Positions 1-11,285 of a stretch of DNA of 64,000 nt are shown here, piece after piece. Every line of letters begins with the position of its first letter. The stretch's first letter is position 1. The notes below the pieces were generated by a model, which ran no database searches, was not told where the DNA came from, and saw nothing but the letters and a program-made list of their open reading frames with translations. The stretch comes from Bolinopsis microptera (Eukaryota > Ctenophora > Tentaculata > Lobata > Bolinopsidae), in assembly GCF_026151205.1 (NCBI RefSeq), contig NC_087077.1, forward strand, positions 20,729,510 through 20,793,509, in the 5' to 3' direction. The translations under genes and the position numbers were made by a program.

Positions 1-149
1 CTCTTGGTCACGTGATTGGGAGCACGTGTTCTGATTGGTCCGTCCTCAGAATACGGGGCGCTAAGTGGTGGATAAAACATATTAAATTGCAGGGAGTTGT
101 TGATGATGAGGGAACAACACTAGCTGGGGTAATTAATCAAATTGTGACA

Positions 150-1052
150 CGCTGTATGTGACACAGCGCCTGTATCTTCATCTCTTTAGCACTGTGGGAC
201 ACAGCGCCTGTATCTTCATCTCTTTAGTACTGTGGGACACAGCGCCTGTATCTTCATCTCTTTAGCACTGTGGGACACAGCGCCTGTATCTTCATCTCTT
301 TAGCACTGTGGGACACAGCGCCTGTATCTTCATCTCTTTAGCACTGTGGGACACAGCGCCTGCATCTTCATCTCTTTAGCACTGTGGGACACGCTGTATC
401 TTCATCTCTTTAGCACTGTGGGACACAGCGCCTGTATCTTCATCTCTTTAGCGCTGTGGGACACAGCGCCTGTATCTTCATCTCTTTAGCACTGTGGGAC
501 ACGCTGTATCTTCATCTCTTTAGCACTGTGGGACACGCTGTATCTTCATCTCTTTAGCACTGTGGGACACGCTGTATCTTCATCTCTTTAGCAATGTGGG
601 GCACAGCGCCTGTATCTTCATCTCTTTAGCACTGTGGGACACAGCGCCTGTATCTTCATCTCTTTAGCACTGTGGGACACAGCGCCTGTATCTTCATCTC
701 TTTAGCACTGTGGGACACAGCGCCTGTATCTTCATTTCTTTAGCACTGTGGGACACGCTGTATCTTCATCTCTTTAGCACGGTGGGACACGCTGTATCTT
801 TATCTCTTTAGCACTGTGGGACACGCTGCATCTTCATCTCTTTAGCACTGTGGGACACGCTGTATCTTCATCTCTTTAGCACTGTGGGACACAGCGCCTG
901 TATCTTCATCTCTTTAGCACTGTGGGACACGCTGTATCTTCATCTCTTTAGCACTGTGGGACAAGCTGTAACTTCATCTCTTTAGCACTGTGGGACACGC
1001 TGCATCTTCATCTCTTTAGCACTGTGGGACACGCTGTATCTTCATCTCTTTA
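150..1052. repeat. 34/38-bp minisatellite
   Basis: Tandem array of a unit containing GGGACAC, CTGTATCTTCATCTC and TTTAGCACTGT. Two length classes alternate: about 38 bp with an extra CAGCGCCTG-type segment and about 34 bp without it. There are roughly 25 copies with scattered single-base changes. No coding potential was recognised. A possible 36-nt micro-exon lies just upstream (about 95-130, AG before and GT after) but it cannot be assigned. Confidence 0.93.
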
Positions 1053-1058
1053 ATCTAG

Positions 1059-1731
1059 AGTTAGCACTGTGAGCACTCACTGCACTGCGAGAAGGTTCTA
1101 CAGTCTCACAGTAAGAGTTAGCACTGTGAGCACTCACTGCACTGCGAGAAGGTTCTACAGTCTCACAGTAAGAGTTAGCACTGTGAGCACTCACTGCACT
1201 GCGAGAAGGTTCTACAGTCTCACAGTAAGAGTTAGCACTGTGAGCACTCACTGCACTGCGAGAAGGTTCTACAGTCTCACAGTAAGAGTTAGCACTGTGA
1301 GCACTCACTGCACTGCGAGAAGGTTCTACAGTCTCACAGTAAGAGTTAGCACTGTGAGCACTCACTGCACTGCGAGAAGGTTCTACAGTCTCACAGTAAG
1401 AGTTAGCACTGTGAGCACTCACTGCACTGCGAGAAGGTTCTACAGTCTCACAGTAAGAGTTAGCACTGTGAGCACTCACTGCACTGCGAGAAGGTTCTAC
1501 AGTCTCACAGTAAGAGTTAGCACTGTGAGCACTCACTGCACTGCGAGAAGGTTCTACAGTCTCACAGTAAGAGTTAGCACTGTGAGCACTCACTGCACTG
1601 CGAGAAGGTTCTACAGTCTCACAGTAAGAGTTAGCACTGTGAGCACTCACTGCACTGCGAGAAGGTTCTACAGTCTCACAGTAAGAGTTAGCACTGTGAG
1701 CACTCACTGCACTGCGAGAAGGTTCTACACT
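1059..1731. repeat. 57-bp minisatellite
   Basis: About 11.7 near-identical copies of a 57-bp unit (GTGAGCACTCACTGCACTGC, then GAGAAGGTTCTACAG, then TCTCACAGTAAGAGTTAGCA). Because 57 is a multiple of three, both strands are open across the array (19-residue repeats), which makes spurious repeat proteins of 221 and 258 residues. The copies are almost identical, so the expansion is recent or homogenised. It starts where the 34/38-bp array stops and ends at the 3' end of a LINE. Confidence 0.95.
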
Positions 1732-1746
1732 ACTACTATGTCGGAG

Positions 1747-2907
1747 CTAAGTCCGATCTACGCCAGAAAACCCCCTCCATATATCCCTGTCCCGCATCAG
1801 GGTTCGCAGTTCCTCTTTAGAGTTTGTCCCAACTTCCTTCAGTAACATAGACAAGTAGCTTTGTCTTGGTCGGCCTTGCTGTGCTCTACCGTGCGTAGGT
1901 TCCCATAAGACTAAATCACTGGCAAGTAGCTCAGGATGTCGGATGCAGTGTCCCGCCATTTTTAATCTCCTGCTTCGTAACTTGTTTGACAGCCTTGGGA
2001 GGCTACCATACAAAGTTATATTGCTGACCTTGTCCTTCCATGAGATACCCAGCACCATACGCAACATCTTTGTGTATGTCCCGTCCAAACTTTTCTCTTG
2101 AGCCTTTGTCAGTGTCCAGGTTTCTGATCCGTAGAGCAGTACTGATTCACAAGCCGCTATGAACAATCTAATCTTTAGGCTCTTTGACAGTTTGGATTTC
2201 CAGATATCCTTCAGTCTATGTAGGGCACCCCACGCTTTTCCCTTTCTAACCCTTATCTCCCTATCTGTGCTCTCAATCCAGGAGCCTAAGTAGATGAAAT
2301 CATCTACATTTTCTATGGCTTCCCCGGATCGACTTTGTAGGTCGCTAGATCGATCCTCCATATTCAGTGTCATGACCTTGGTCTTGCCTTCGTTTATGTG
2401 TAGTCCCACGCTTGCTGCCGCCGATTCTACTCTGAGCAGGAACTCGTTAGCCTTGTCCATGTCCTCAGATATAAGTGCTATATCATCTGCAAAGTCCACA
2501 TCGGTGATGATCTTGGGCCCCACTCTTCTGCTTTTTCTACGTTCGAGGGTGAGTCCAAGTCGCTCCGCATCATCGCCTATGGCTTGCCTCATACAGTAGT
2601 CGATGACTATTGCAAAGAGGTAAGGTGCTAAGGTATCACCCTGTAACACACCTGCAAGTATCTCGAACAATTCAGTTTCTCCGTCTGGAGTTAGGACTTT
2701 GGCCATTGTCTTCTCGTACATGAGCCGTATAAGCTGCACGATTTTGACTGGAATGCCGTAAGCTTCTAGAATCTTTAGCATTTTCCCACGATGTACACTG
2801 TCGAAAGCCTTCTTAAAGTCTATAAATGTCAGAACAGCTGGCAGTTTCCGACTCTTGACACCCTCTATAAGACGTCTCAGTACCAATATCTGTTGAGTTG
2901 TTGACCC
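1747..2907 (-). CDS. non-LTR retrotransposon reverse transcriptase, 5' truncated
   Basis: Open frame of about 386 residues encoding the second half of a LINE ORF2. The homologous sequence begins at GSTTQQILVLRRLIEGV (RT blocks 1-2), has the first catalytic aspartate in FIDFKKAFDSVH, GVLQGDTLAPYLF, the catalytic FADD box (here VDFADDIALIS), a thumb region, and the tail with GHCIRHPE and GRAQQGRPRQ typical of APE-type non-LTR elements in marine invertebrates. No endonuclease domain is present, and recognisable homology stops at 2907, so this is a 5'-truncated copy. The frame is intact to a stop at 1747. The element's 3' end is at about 1732, with a short TAG-repeat tail directly against the 57-bp minisatellite. 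There is no ATG; the copy is not expected to be autonomous. Confidence 0.9.
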   Translation of the reverse strand, partial: GSTTQQILVLRRLIEGVKSRKLPAVLTFIDFKKAFDSVHRGKMLKILEAYGIPVKIVQLIRLMYEKTMAKVLTPDGETELFEILAGVLQGDTLAPYLFAIVIDYCMRQAIGDDAERLGLTLERRKSRRVGPKIITDVDFADDIALISEDMDKANEFLLRVESAAASVGLHINEGKTKVMTLNMEDRSSDLQSRSGEAIENVDDFIYLGSWIESTDREIRVRKGKAWGALHRLKDIWKSKLSKSLKIRLFIAACESVLLYGSETWTLTKAQEKSLDGTYTKMLRMVLGISWKDKVSNITLYGSLPRLSNKLRSRRLKMAGHCIRHPELLASDLVLWEPTHGRAQQGRPRQSYLSMLLKEVGTNSKEELRTLMRDRDIWRGFSGVDRT

Positions 2908-5247
2908 CTTTAAACCCCCACCAAATTTCCCTCTTTAATTTTAAAAAAATTTTTTAAAACTTCACCCCTTTATATTTATGGTTATGTTTATCCAGTACAC
3001 CTACGATTTTTCCGGCTGGATCTTTTGTCCGTAAGCGCATTAAAAATCAGTGATGGTATTACAGCTAACAGATAAACATATTCATGATATTGAGTTTTAG
3101 TTAGCAAACTAGTTCAAATCCCTTTCTATAGAAAATCCTTAATCGCACCACGTTTATTATCAAAGTATTTGGCGTCACGAGAGGGGATCACAAGACTAAG
3201 TCTGTCATAAATATATCCGCAGAAAATGGGAAAAGAGAATATCCGGTAGAAAGAATAATTCAAAATAAAATATGTTGTTCGTATTGTCCTGGAAGAAGTT
3301 CCTGCGGATCTTTGTATCGCTTGAAAGGAGACTTTCAGTGTTCCAGTTTCTGCAGGGGGCATGTCTTGATTAGCGTTTTAAATTTCCCTTGATTTTTTTT
3401 GACAACGAATTAGGAGACATCTGTTTTTAGATGTAGTGATGATGTAAATGCCATTTTTCTTGATTTGATTTCGATTTAATTTGACCAATTTCTCTCGATA
3501 CCCACGTCCAACAATTATTGCTGCCCAAAAATCAAAATGGTCTCGCTTTTCAATCAGATTCCACATTGTCAAAAACTATCTAATTTTGACCGGTGTTATG
3601 AGGTCAATAGAGCAAAAGCCATATTTTAAGAAACCTCTCTCACCGATATAGTAGAACAAAACAATTGTTTAATGAAATAGGAAAATAAAAAAAAAAATGG
3701 GGAAAACCAAGGCATTCTAACCGATAGCCCGATATCAATGGTATTTCCCACTTGTGGGCATTACCAGCGCCCCCAACTCTTCCATGTACCTCCGGAAGCT
3801 TGCCTGGAGGCTCATTTTCCTGAGATCAGAGAGAGGATTTGCAGGAAACAGGTACTTGCAGGTCAGGTCCGGACGTGGTGTAATGTTACCTTCACCACCC
3901 TCTCTGTGGGACATAGTCTTTATCAAAGAGTTTTTTAAAGAGTTTTAAAAGATTACAAGAGTTTACAAAGGAGTTTACAAAGAGTTTACAAAGAATTTAC
4001 AAGAGTATTTAAAGAGAGTTTATAAGGAGTTGCAGATTACACAAATTGCAGCTATGGTCATTGTCATAATAGAAATCTATAGGTATCAAATCGAGTTGAA
4101 TTATACCACTTAATAGCACCTCACCAAATATCAACGCAGTATTGATAAGAGCGATTTAAAGTTTAAACCATTTCACTGAATTTTTTGTATGATTAATTAT
4201 CTAGCGACTGTAACTCTAAACATATGCATAAAAATGGTTAGTTACCATTTCAGGAATCTGTCAGCGTTCATAGGAGAAGTATGTGGATTGGGACCTCCAC
4301 CGTTTTTTGATCAGAGATCCATTTACCTCAAAACTTTCTTCTGGATAATATACTGCTTTAGAAATTCTAGCAGGCTTAATGGAAATTTTTGGTATTTGTG
4401 GTCGTGATTTGTGCCGCTTGGCCTTTGGGAATGCGAAATAGGGGTGTTGACAGGTGGTTTTATGGCGTACGGTCCTACTGTCAACATTACTGTTTGAAAA
4501 TGTGGAGAGAAGAAGATTTGGGAGCAAATGGTGCTGCTCTCGCGTTTAGGTAATTCACTTGTCCCCATGCTTGGCTGGGTTGTTGGTTGACGACACTTTA
4601 CTGTTAGGAAACAGCAACAAACTTCGTGCGTTACTGGAGGGGCAGGTAGGGCATTGGAAAGACTTCCCGTGGTGGTGTGAAGACACGTGTGGGGTGTGAA
4701 GACACGTGGGGGGTGTGAAGACACGTGGAATGGAGCCGGGGGTGGGGTGAGGTTGGTTAATGAGAGGCAGGTGGTCCTGGAGAGGAACCTCTGTTGCAGA
4801 CGTTTGGTATTCGGTCATAAAAACCTTCTTGTCTTGATTCAGGGAAACTGAAAGGGAAACTGCATCACAAATTTGCATATTATACCCTTGGAGTATTTGG
4901 TCTATCAGTTTGCAAGCAATACGTAAGAATTATAAAATAGTAAAAACGTCTGGTAGGGCCGGAGTAGTTCCCGGTAAAACGGTTCCTATCAAACTAGATC
5001 CAATTCGTTAGCTTTTACCCCTCTTTTTAATCTAACCATTGCAAGACAGACATTTAGTCATCTTTTAGTGGAAATAGTTATCGGCCACATAGCCAATTAT
5101 GTACATTATAAGCCAACAGTTTCTTGATATTTGTTACCGATTTTATGGGTACGTCATTTATTTTCAGGTCTTCATCTATATTTAGATGTATAACGATTAT
5201 ATTTTCAAACCATGTAAAAAGTGTATTCAAGATCTCGCGCTACATAC
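2908..5247. other. No recognised gene
   Basis: Mostly AT-rich sequence. The minus strand has short open stretches at 3126-3362 and 3735-3926. The second (GNITPRPDLTCKYLFP followed by a helical stretch) could be an exon, but neither has a recognised family or a clear pair of splice sites. 3940-4020 is a degenerate run of GAGTTTACAAA units. 4680-4730 holds three copies of GTGTGAAGACACGTG. Confidence 0.5.
4323..4477 (-). CDS. Candidate terminal exon, unknown gene
   Basis: Minus-strand open stretch preceded by a pyrimidine-rich tract and GACAG at 4478-4482. If spliced there it reads VGPYAIKPPVNTP... and ends QKKVLR-stop at 4323. Its entry phase fits the donor of the candidate exon at 5248-5396. 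An alternative acceptor a few bases upstream opens a different frame to a stop at 4261, so the frame is not settled. No family was recognised. Confidence 0.25.
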
Positions 5248-5396
5248 CTTTCTTGGCGAAGCCTGTGCAGGAGGAGGTGGTTCTTCTCCGGATAGTCGGG
5301 GGAACTGTTATCCTATCAGGATCATTTTGTTTTAGATGGGACGGGCAGCAGTTCATCTGCAGGTCTGAAGGGGTACTGCAGTCTACCAGGGGGCTA
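5248..5396 (-). CDS. Candidate internal exon, unknown gene
   Basis: On the minus strand an AG acceptor (CATCAG) precedes 5396 and a strong donor (AAAG then GTATGT) follows 5248. The frame between them is open and reads DCSTPSDLQMNCCPSHL, then PTIRRRTTSSCTGFAKK. Composition and splice signals look coding, but the protein was not recognised. It may be spliced to the candidate exon at 4323-4477. Confidence 0.3.
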
Positions 5397-7371
5397 CTGA
5401 TGTGCTATCTTGGTTAAGAGACAAATATCATTCGTGGATGAGTTTGGGGTGATACTAAGCGCATTTCAGTTCACAATGAACATTGCGGCTAGCGCAGGTT
5501 CAACGTGTGTTACCGGGATGATTAAACAATATTGTTTTCAATAACAAAAGGGAAAACATTTTTTCTGTTTTAGGACACGACAAACCTAACGAACGAGCTA
5601 GTTATTTAAAATAATAGCATTATCTACCTTTATTTCTATTTTTTATAAGCCTCATGTGAACTGTTCAACTTCATGTCAGCCACAAACAGGGTCTCTAATT
5701 AGAAGGAACAATCTCGTCGGGTTTGGTTTCTTAAACATCTTCAAGCTTCTTGAGATTCTGCTGTTGCTCTTTTTCTTCTTACTTCTTCTTGGTAACCTTC
5801 GAATCTGGGACAAGAAACTTTTGTTAATTTCAAAATGGTGGGTCGTAACCCGCCCAGGCATTCCTTCCCCCAGCAAAATCCACAACATGCATGCTTAATG
5901 TCATCAATAATTTGGTTTGTAAACATGATCGTCATGTCAATATCGCGATTGGATAGAACTTTTAAAATTAATTTCCTGACGACACATATTTTTTATTGAT
6001 TTTGTGAACACTGTAATTACTCATGAGATCGTGCCACTACATCACAGTGCGCACGTGATCATCTTCAGCTCCGCCAGTGGCCGGCTCCTACTGTTAATTC
6101 TTAATTATGCGTCAGTTGTAATCAAACCAAAAAAGGTGACTTAAACATGCATGGTCCATCAATTTTAACGTGAAACCCACTAATCCCAAAACGATATAGT
6201 TACAATAAAACTTCACGATTCAGCCTGGGACGAGATACCGAGCGTTTTTAATCATTAATCAACACCACGAAGACCAATTGTTTTTGTTCATTACTTTCTT
6301 CCCTATCTGTGACGGGTTTTCTTGGGGCTTCTTTGCTGTATTAATTCGTACGAGACTTCATATTTACCGACTTATTTACAACCTTCGAGCAGATTTAAGT
6401 CAAAATATAGGTCATCCGGATGTTGAAATTTGGCGAGGACGAGGAAGGTTTAAATCCCGGGTTTACGAGAAATCTGGACAGTTCGTCGGAAATTATTCGC
6501 TGTGAGAGGCCTGACAAGCTGGTCATATTGACATTAGTTTAATTTGAATCGAATTTTTCTTGAAACGCAGCAGGAGAGTAGCACATTGCAATTTTACACC
6601 ACTGTCATTCTTAGTCTACCAGTGTATCTAAATAGAATATTTTATCGTTCATGTCGAAAAAGTCGATAAAAATCACGCAAACGCTTAACGCTTGACTGCC
6701 AGTGCTTTAACCTCCAATTTCGGGAAACGGTTTTTTAAGTCGTTTATCCATCAACTGTTCACTTTGTTTTTTATACAATTTATACAGTTGATCTCAAAGC
6801 TGTTTTAAGATTTGTTTTCTGCGGGGGACTGTATTACTATTATTCTTTCATTATGAAATAAGAGGGTCGACATTCAATCTTTTTGTGGTGTATGATATTC
6901 AGTTTTCAAAAGATCTTTCGCTGGGCTTGTATCATATACTTCTCTGCTGGAAAATTGGAATCGTTTCAAAGAAAAAACGGTTAACAAACGAAATTCCCTT
7001 AAATTTATCAAGAACTTCCCGTTCGAAATATTTTCCCGTTTTCTTTTTGCTTTCTGTGATTCATAGCTAAACAATAAACATATGTTTCTAATCATATATA
7101 CACATGATTAATCAAACAAAACCCATTATGCTTAAAACCTTAAATATTTTCTTAAAATGTTTACTTGAATTCTCAGTGGACTTCTTGGGCCTTATTCACG
7201 GCTCCCCTTAAGTTGTTAGCACCAAAGTTAACCACCTGGGTACGGGGCCGTCTACTCGTCGGTTTCTTGTTGTTGATCCGGCTTTCCTCTTTTTGCTGGG
7301 TGATGCCGACCTGATCGACCATAAGTTAGATCAGATTATACCATAACGTTAGACCATAAGTTAGAGTGTTA
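5397..7371. other. No recognised gene
   Basis: AT-rich intergenic or intronic sequence. Only short incidental open frames are present on either strand. No repeat structure, RNA gene or conserved motif was seen. Confidence 0.5.
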
Positions 7372-9290
7372 GACCAAGAATCGGAGCTCGATTTGAAAAT
7401 TTGCGTGCAAGCTTATAACAAATAAAAAGCCAATATTGAGGCTTTATTCGTATGTGCTTATTTGTATGAGCTTTTATCCGTTGTGAGATTCGGGTATAAA
7501 ACATTTCCCCATATCGAAAAATTATCTGTAAAGAGTTTCTAATTCTTTCGAGCTCTGTGACAAGACTTGTTTCCCTTGAGATCTTTCAACTTCAAACTAG
7601 AAGGTTAAACATAAACATGACCATGATAAATAAAACGGAAAGATAGAATCTTGTACCTGATTGATGAGCGCTGAGTAGCTTCATTAGTCAAGTTTATACT
7701 GGATAACCATGTTTATTCAATAATACCCATTATGGAACAATTAGAACCGAGCAGCGTAACATTACAATCAAATCTGCATTCCCGACTAGGATCACCCCAT
7801 CGTCCGATTCAGCAAAAAGCTACTAGTCAGTACTATCGCTATATCTATTTGGGGTATGTTTATCGTAGGGAATCCCAATCTTTTTGTCTTGCCAGATGAT
7901 TTGGTCCGTGGGTCAGTCTGAGTGTTAGACCAGAATCGCTTTCTATCAAGCGCGATTTGAAATTGCGATGCAAGCCTATCACAAATAAAGCAATATTGAG
8001 TTTATTCGTATGTGCTTTATTCGTATGAGCTTTATCGTATGTGAGATTCGGAGTATAAAAAATTTCCCCATATCGAAAATATTATTCTTAATTGAGTTTC
8101 TAAAATTCTTTCGAGTCTAGTGAAAAAGAACTTGTTTTCCCTTGAAGATCCTTCAACTGAGAAGGAAAACAAAACATGACTATGAAAAGTAAACGGAAAA
8201 AAGATAGGAATCTGTACCTGATAGTGATCGATGACAGGCACGTTGCCGGGGGGGGGGGGGGGTAGGGGGGCGGAGCCCCCCCCTCCGGAACATTCGAACC
8301 CCAGAAAAAAGATAAGGCCCCCTAGTCCAATGGTCGCCTGTAACTGGGCTGTGGTTTAGACTGCAGTCAGTCAAACAAAACAGGGGGACTATGAAAAGTA
8401 AACGGAAGATAGGAATCTTGTACTGATAGTGATCGATGACTGGGCACGTAGGCAGGGGGGGGGGCTAGGGGGGCGGCACAGCCCCCCGGAAAAAATCGAA
8501 CCCAGATAAAATGATAAAGCCCCCTAGCCCATGGTCGCCTGGTAACTGGGCTGTGTTTATATGCAGTCAGTCAACAAGATTTGAATCTGGTGGAATAGTA
8601 AATAATATGTCATTAAAATCCAAGCAAACAGTCTAGAAGACTTCTATAATTATAGACAATAGTTTACCCCTAGACCGTAGGAATGTAAAATATCTTAAGA
8701 CGATTGAGGCATGAGGTAAGTCGTAAATTCTGATTGGAGGAATGCAGATTGCTGTTGTGAAAGTTACCAAATGTTCGGAGTACTTGATTCTTGTCAAATC
8801 CCAGTTTATTGCTGTCCTAACAAATTTCTTTACTGCCAAAAGTGTCTAAAACACCCTGTTTCGCAAACTCAAAATTTCGTGGGGCTTGCGCCCCCCTAGC
8901 CCCGCCATGGGGCTCCCCCCCCCTGGGACCCGCTGGGGGCTGCGCCCCTAGACCCCCTGCCACAGCTTGGCTCGCTTCGCAGCTTGATTGGACGGTCGGC
9001 TCGCTTGCTCGCGACAGGCCCCCCTCAAAGAAGAATCCTGGCTAGTCCTGATCGAATCGAGTTGCTTCATTAGTCAAGTTTTACTGGGTACAGGTTATTC
9101 ACAATAATAGCCCATTAGGGAACAATTAGAACCGAAGCAGTAAATTACAATCAAATCAGCATTCACGACCTGGGATCACCCCATCGTCCGATTCAGCAAA
9201 TAGCTACTAGTCAGGTACTATCCTCTATATCTTATATGGGTTATGTTTATCGTTAGGAATCCAATCAGTATGTCTATGCCAGGAGGTTTG
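7372..9290 (+). repeat. Imperfect tandem duplication, second copy interrupted
   Basis: Copy A (about 7372-7910) recurs as copy B (about 7922-8221 plus about 9049-9290). Shared landmarks include TTTCCCCATATCGAAAA, GATCACCCCATCGTCC and GCTACTAGTCAG. Copy B is split by about 830 bp of G/C-rich repeat sequence. The copies differ mainly by one-base insertions and deletions in short homopolymers rather than by substitutions, a pattern typical of unpolished long-read sequence. Confidence 0.8.
8222..9048. mobile_element. G/C-rich insertion within duplicated block
   Basis: Sequence interrupting the second copy of the 7.4-9.3 kb duplication. It begins with an internal tandem duplication of about 205 bp (about 8177-8385 and 8386-8578), each copy carrying a G run followed by GGGGGGCGGAGCCCCCC-like palindromes and GGTCGCCTG. 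It ends with GGGGCTTGCGCCCC palindromes and GGCTCGCTTCGCAGC. Such G/C-rich foldback sequence is common in non-autonomous elements. Clear terminal inverted repeats and a target-site duplication were not found. Confidence 0.45.
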
Positions 9291-9445
9291 TTCGTGGTCT
9301 TTACGCCATTCAGCATCTGCAGCACACAAGCCTAATTACTTAGAGGGAGGAAATTATAGCAGCTTTAGAGATAATTAGGTCGGAGTAATTCCTTTCATCG
9401 TTTGGTTTCTATAAAGCTGCCTAAACCCTCCAGATTTCAATTAAG

Positions 9446-10598
9446 ATGTTGGTCCAAGTATTCGCAGCAACCCCTCCTCCTCCTGGCGCTCTCATGCCAC
9501 GAACATTCGACTCATGGCAGATGATGGAAGTGTCTTGGGTCGGACGGAGTTTGGAGTTTGTGAGGTTCCAGTTCCACGCAGCAACTCTATCGTGACAGAA
9601 GCCAGCAGGGACACAGAAACACGTGATGCCCCTCACTGTAAAACTGTGGACGATCCTTTTGTCTTTGGAGAGCGACTTTGACGTATTGAGGTTCAAGGTA
9701 TCGTTTCATAATGTATGGGCAACAGCAATCTAGAGGAATCAACAGTGAAGGTTATGGTTGCCAGTACCCTTAATCTCACCGAATACGACCATTCAAAGAC
9801 CCTGCTTCCATCAAGGAAGAATGTGGACAAGATTCATCCCACAGACCAAATTAGCATCATACGTCCTGGCTATGTTACATACGGTTAAAAACAGCGAGGA
9901 AGGATTTGAAAGAACAAAGTCTTCCCAAAGGTCTGGACCCAAAGGAGATCTTGGACTGGAGGTCTGTTCCATTACACTACGTTTTTTTTTTTTCCACGAG
10001 TCACTGGACAGCTTTGGTGCTTGATTACACCAAGCACGGAATGAAGTACTGCGAGAACACTCATCGGAGCTATGACCAACTCTCAGACTACGAATGGACA
10101 TGACGAAACCTGATGAACTACCCTACCATGCTGCGAACAGAGTTGAGGCTTCAAATATTCATCACAAAGGACAAAAACAATGATGAACCCAAAGGTTGGA
10201 ACAGGTTTCTCTGGACACCAGGAGATTACTGATCACCCAGTCGCTTCGTCAAGGCAGCGACCATGGCCACTCACAGCGGCAAGACAAAGAATGCAGAACA
10301 AGACGTGACTCGAATGGTTACAAGTTGAACGACTTGCTGATATCCCCAAGGAATATGTTCTGCCCACTACGTTGATGAAAATGGTGACAATACATGAACA
10401 CACCGACTACACATTGTGGATCTCAGTGTTCGACCTGAGTTGCCCAAGTGTGTGTGTGTATACGAGGGTACACCGACCTCTCCGTTAAGAGGGATCTGTC
10501 TGGATAATATCCTGACTCCTGCTGAGTTGATGTTGAGAGAACATTTGAAGAGGGTGTTGTGGATTGACGGGTGTGAGCTGAAGATGAAGGCTGAGTGA
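9446..10598 (+). pseudogene. Choloylglycine hydrolase/penicillin V acylase-like gene, frameshifted
   Basis: The reading frame breaks repeatedly, but successive frames give an ordered match to the Ntn linear-amide hydrolase family (CBAH). A hydrophobic leader (QPLLLLALS) precedes a catalytic-type cysteine at 9495-9497. After one extra C the sequence continues TNIRLMADDGSV, then LGRTEFG, the family's mature N-terminus. Next come GINSEGYG (9738-9761), EYDHSKTL, LDPKEILDWRSVPLHYV, LDYTKHGMKYCENT, YEWT-RNLMNYPTMLRTEL, and near 10200-10330 WTPGDY, RFVKAAT, KNAEQDVTRMV and DIPKEYV. All are in the order of intact members, which hydrolyse amide bonds of bile salts, penicillin V or acyl-homoserine lactones. 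No intron is visible over about 1.1 kb. At least four indels, several in homopolymers, may be assembly errors or real decay. An intronless bacterial-type enzyme here suggests horizontal transfer; animal acid ceramidase/NAAA are more distant relatives. Confidence 0.65.
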
Positions 10599-11021
10599 GA
10601 AGTAAAACTGATCCAGCATGAAACAATTGTTTATTAGCGTTTGAGTATTGAACACGTCTGGAAATGAGACATGAACAGGTATCTGTGATTTTAACTGTTT
10701 TTTTTAAGCTATCTATTCTTCTCGAGAGTTAGAAAGTTTGTTTAATCTTTGTAATTCACTAAAGAAATTTGAAATGTTCTTTTGTGAGTTTTGTTTTTTG
10801 ATAGGGTTTACATGTATGTTTATATTGCATTAGATTGTATTGCTTATAGTTTATATTGCGTTAAATTGGATAATTGTTTTGATATACTTGTCGTTAATTC
10901 TTACACACACCCAATTTTTCTGAATCAAAAAGTAAATAATCACAAAAAACTAAAAATTAAATCTTTTAAGTTTAGATTTCCTTGTATAGAATTGGGATTT
11001 AATTTTTCGTAATATATTAAC
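10599..11021. other. No recognised gene
   Basis: AT-rich sequence downstream of the hydrolase-like gene. A short incidental plus-strand frame at 10791-11012 has no coding signature. Confidence 0.5.
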
Positions 11022-11285
11022 GGCCAGGTAGCGCCAGTTGGTTATAGAACGCCAGCCTTACAATCGTAAGGTTGCGAGTTAAAATCCCACTGTCTGCCTC
11101 GGGTGTGGGGCGGGCGTCGTTGACGTTCAGCTATGGATCATGAGTGGTCTATGCAGGCCCCCGTTCTACTCAGCCGAATATTCGAGAAATCGGGTTGTGA
11201 GGGTTAAATGAGAGCTGCACAAGTGCAGCACAAGTCTCGGGCGAAAGAAAGTATGGTACACACTCCTTAATCCGTCAATGGGCCA
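11022..11285 (+). mobile_element. tRNA-derived SINE
   Basis: The 5' part resembles a tRNA: an A-box-like segment in GGTAGCGCCAGTTGGTTA, a short hairpin CCTTA-CAATCG-TAAGG in the anticodon position, and a B-box-like GGTTGCGAGTTAAAATCC. It lacks a proper acceptor stem and runs into a non-tRNA body (GGGCGGGCGTCGTTGACG and further) ending near 11285. That layout is a tRNA-derived SINE rather than a functional tRNA gene. The 3' boundary is uncertain. Confidence 0.65.

Noticed and set aside
1042-1845. Long repeat proteins (221 aa minus, 258 aa plus)
   Set aside because: Both are by-products of a 57-bp tandem repeat whose length is a multiple of three. There is no codon structure, and the two strands are equally open.
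9421-9696. Minus-strand ORF of 91 residues
   Set aside because: It is antisense to the hydrolase-like gene, whose motifs are on the plus strand in the correct order.
11022-11100. A functional tRNA gene
   Set aside because: It has A- and B-box-like motifs but no paired acceptor stem or proper anticodon arm, and it continues into a SINE body.
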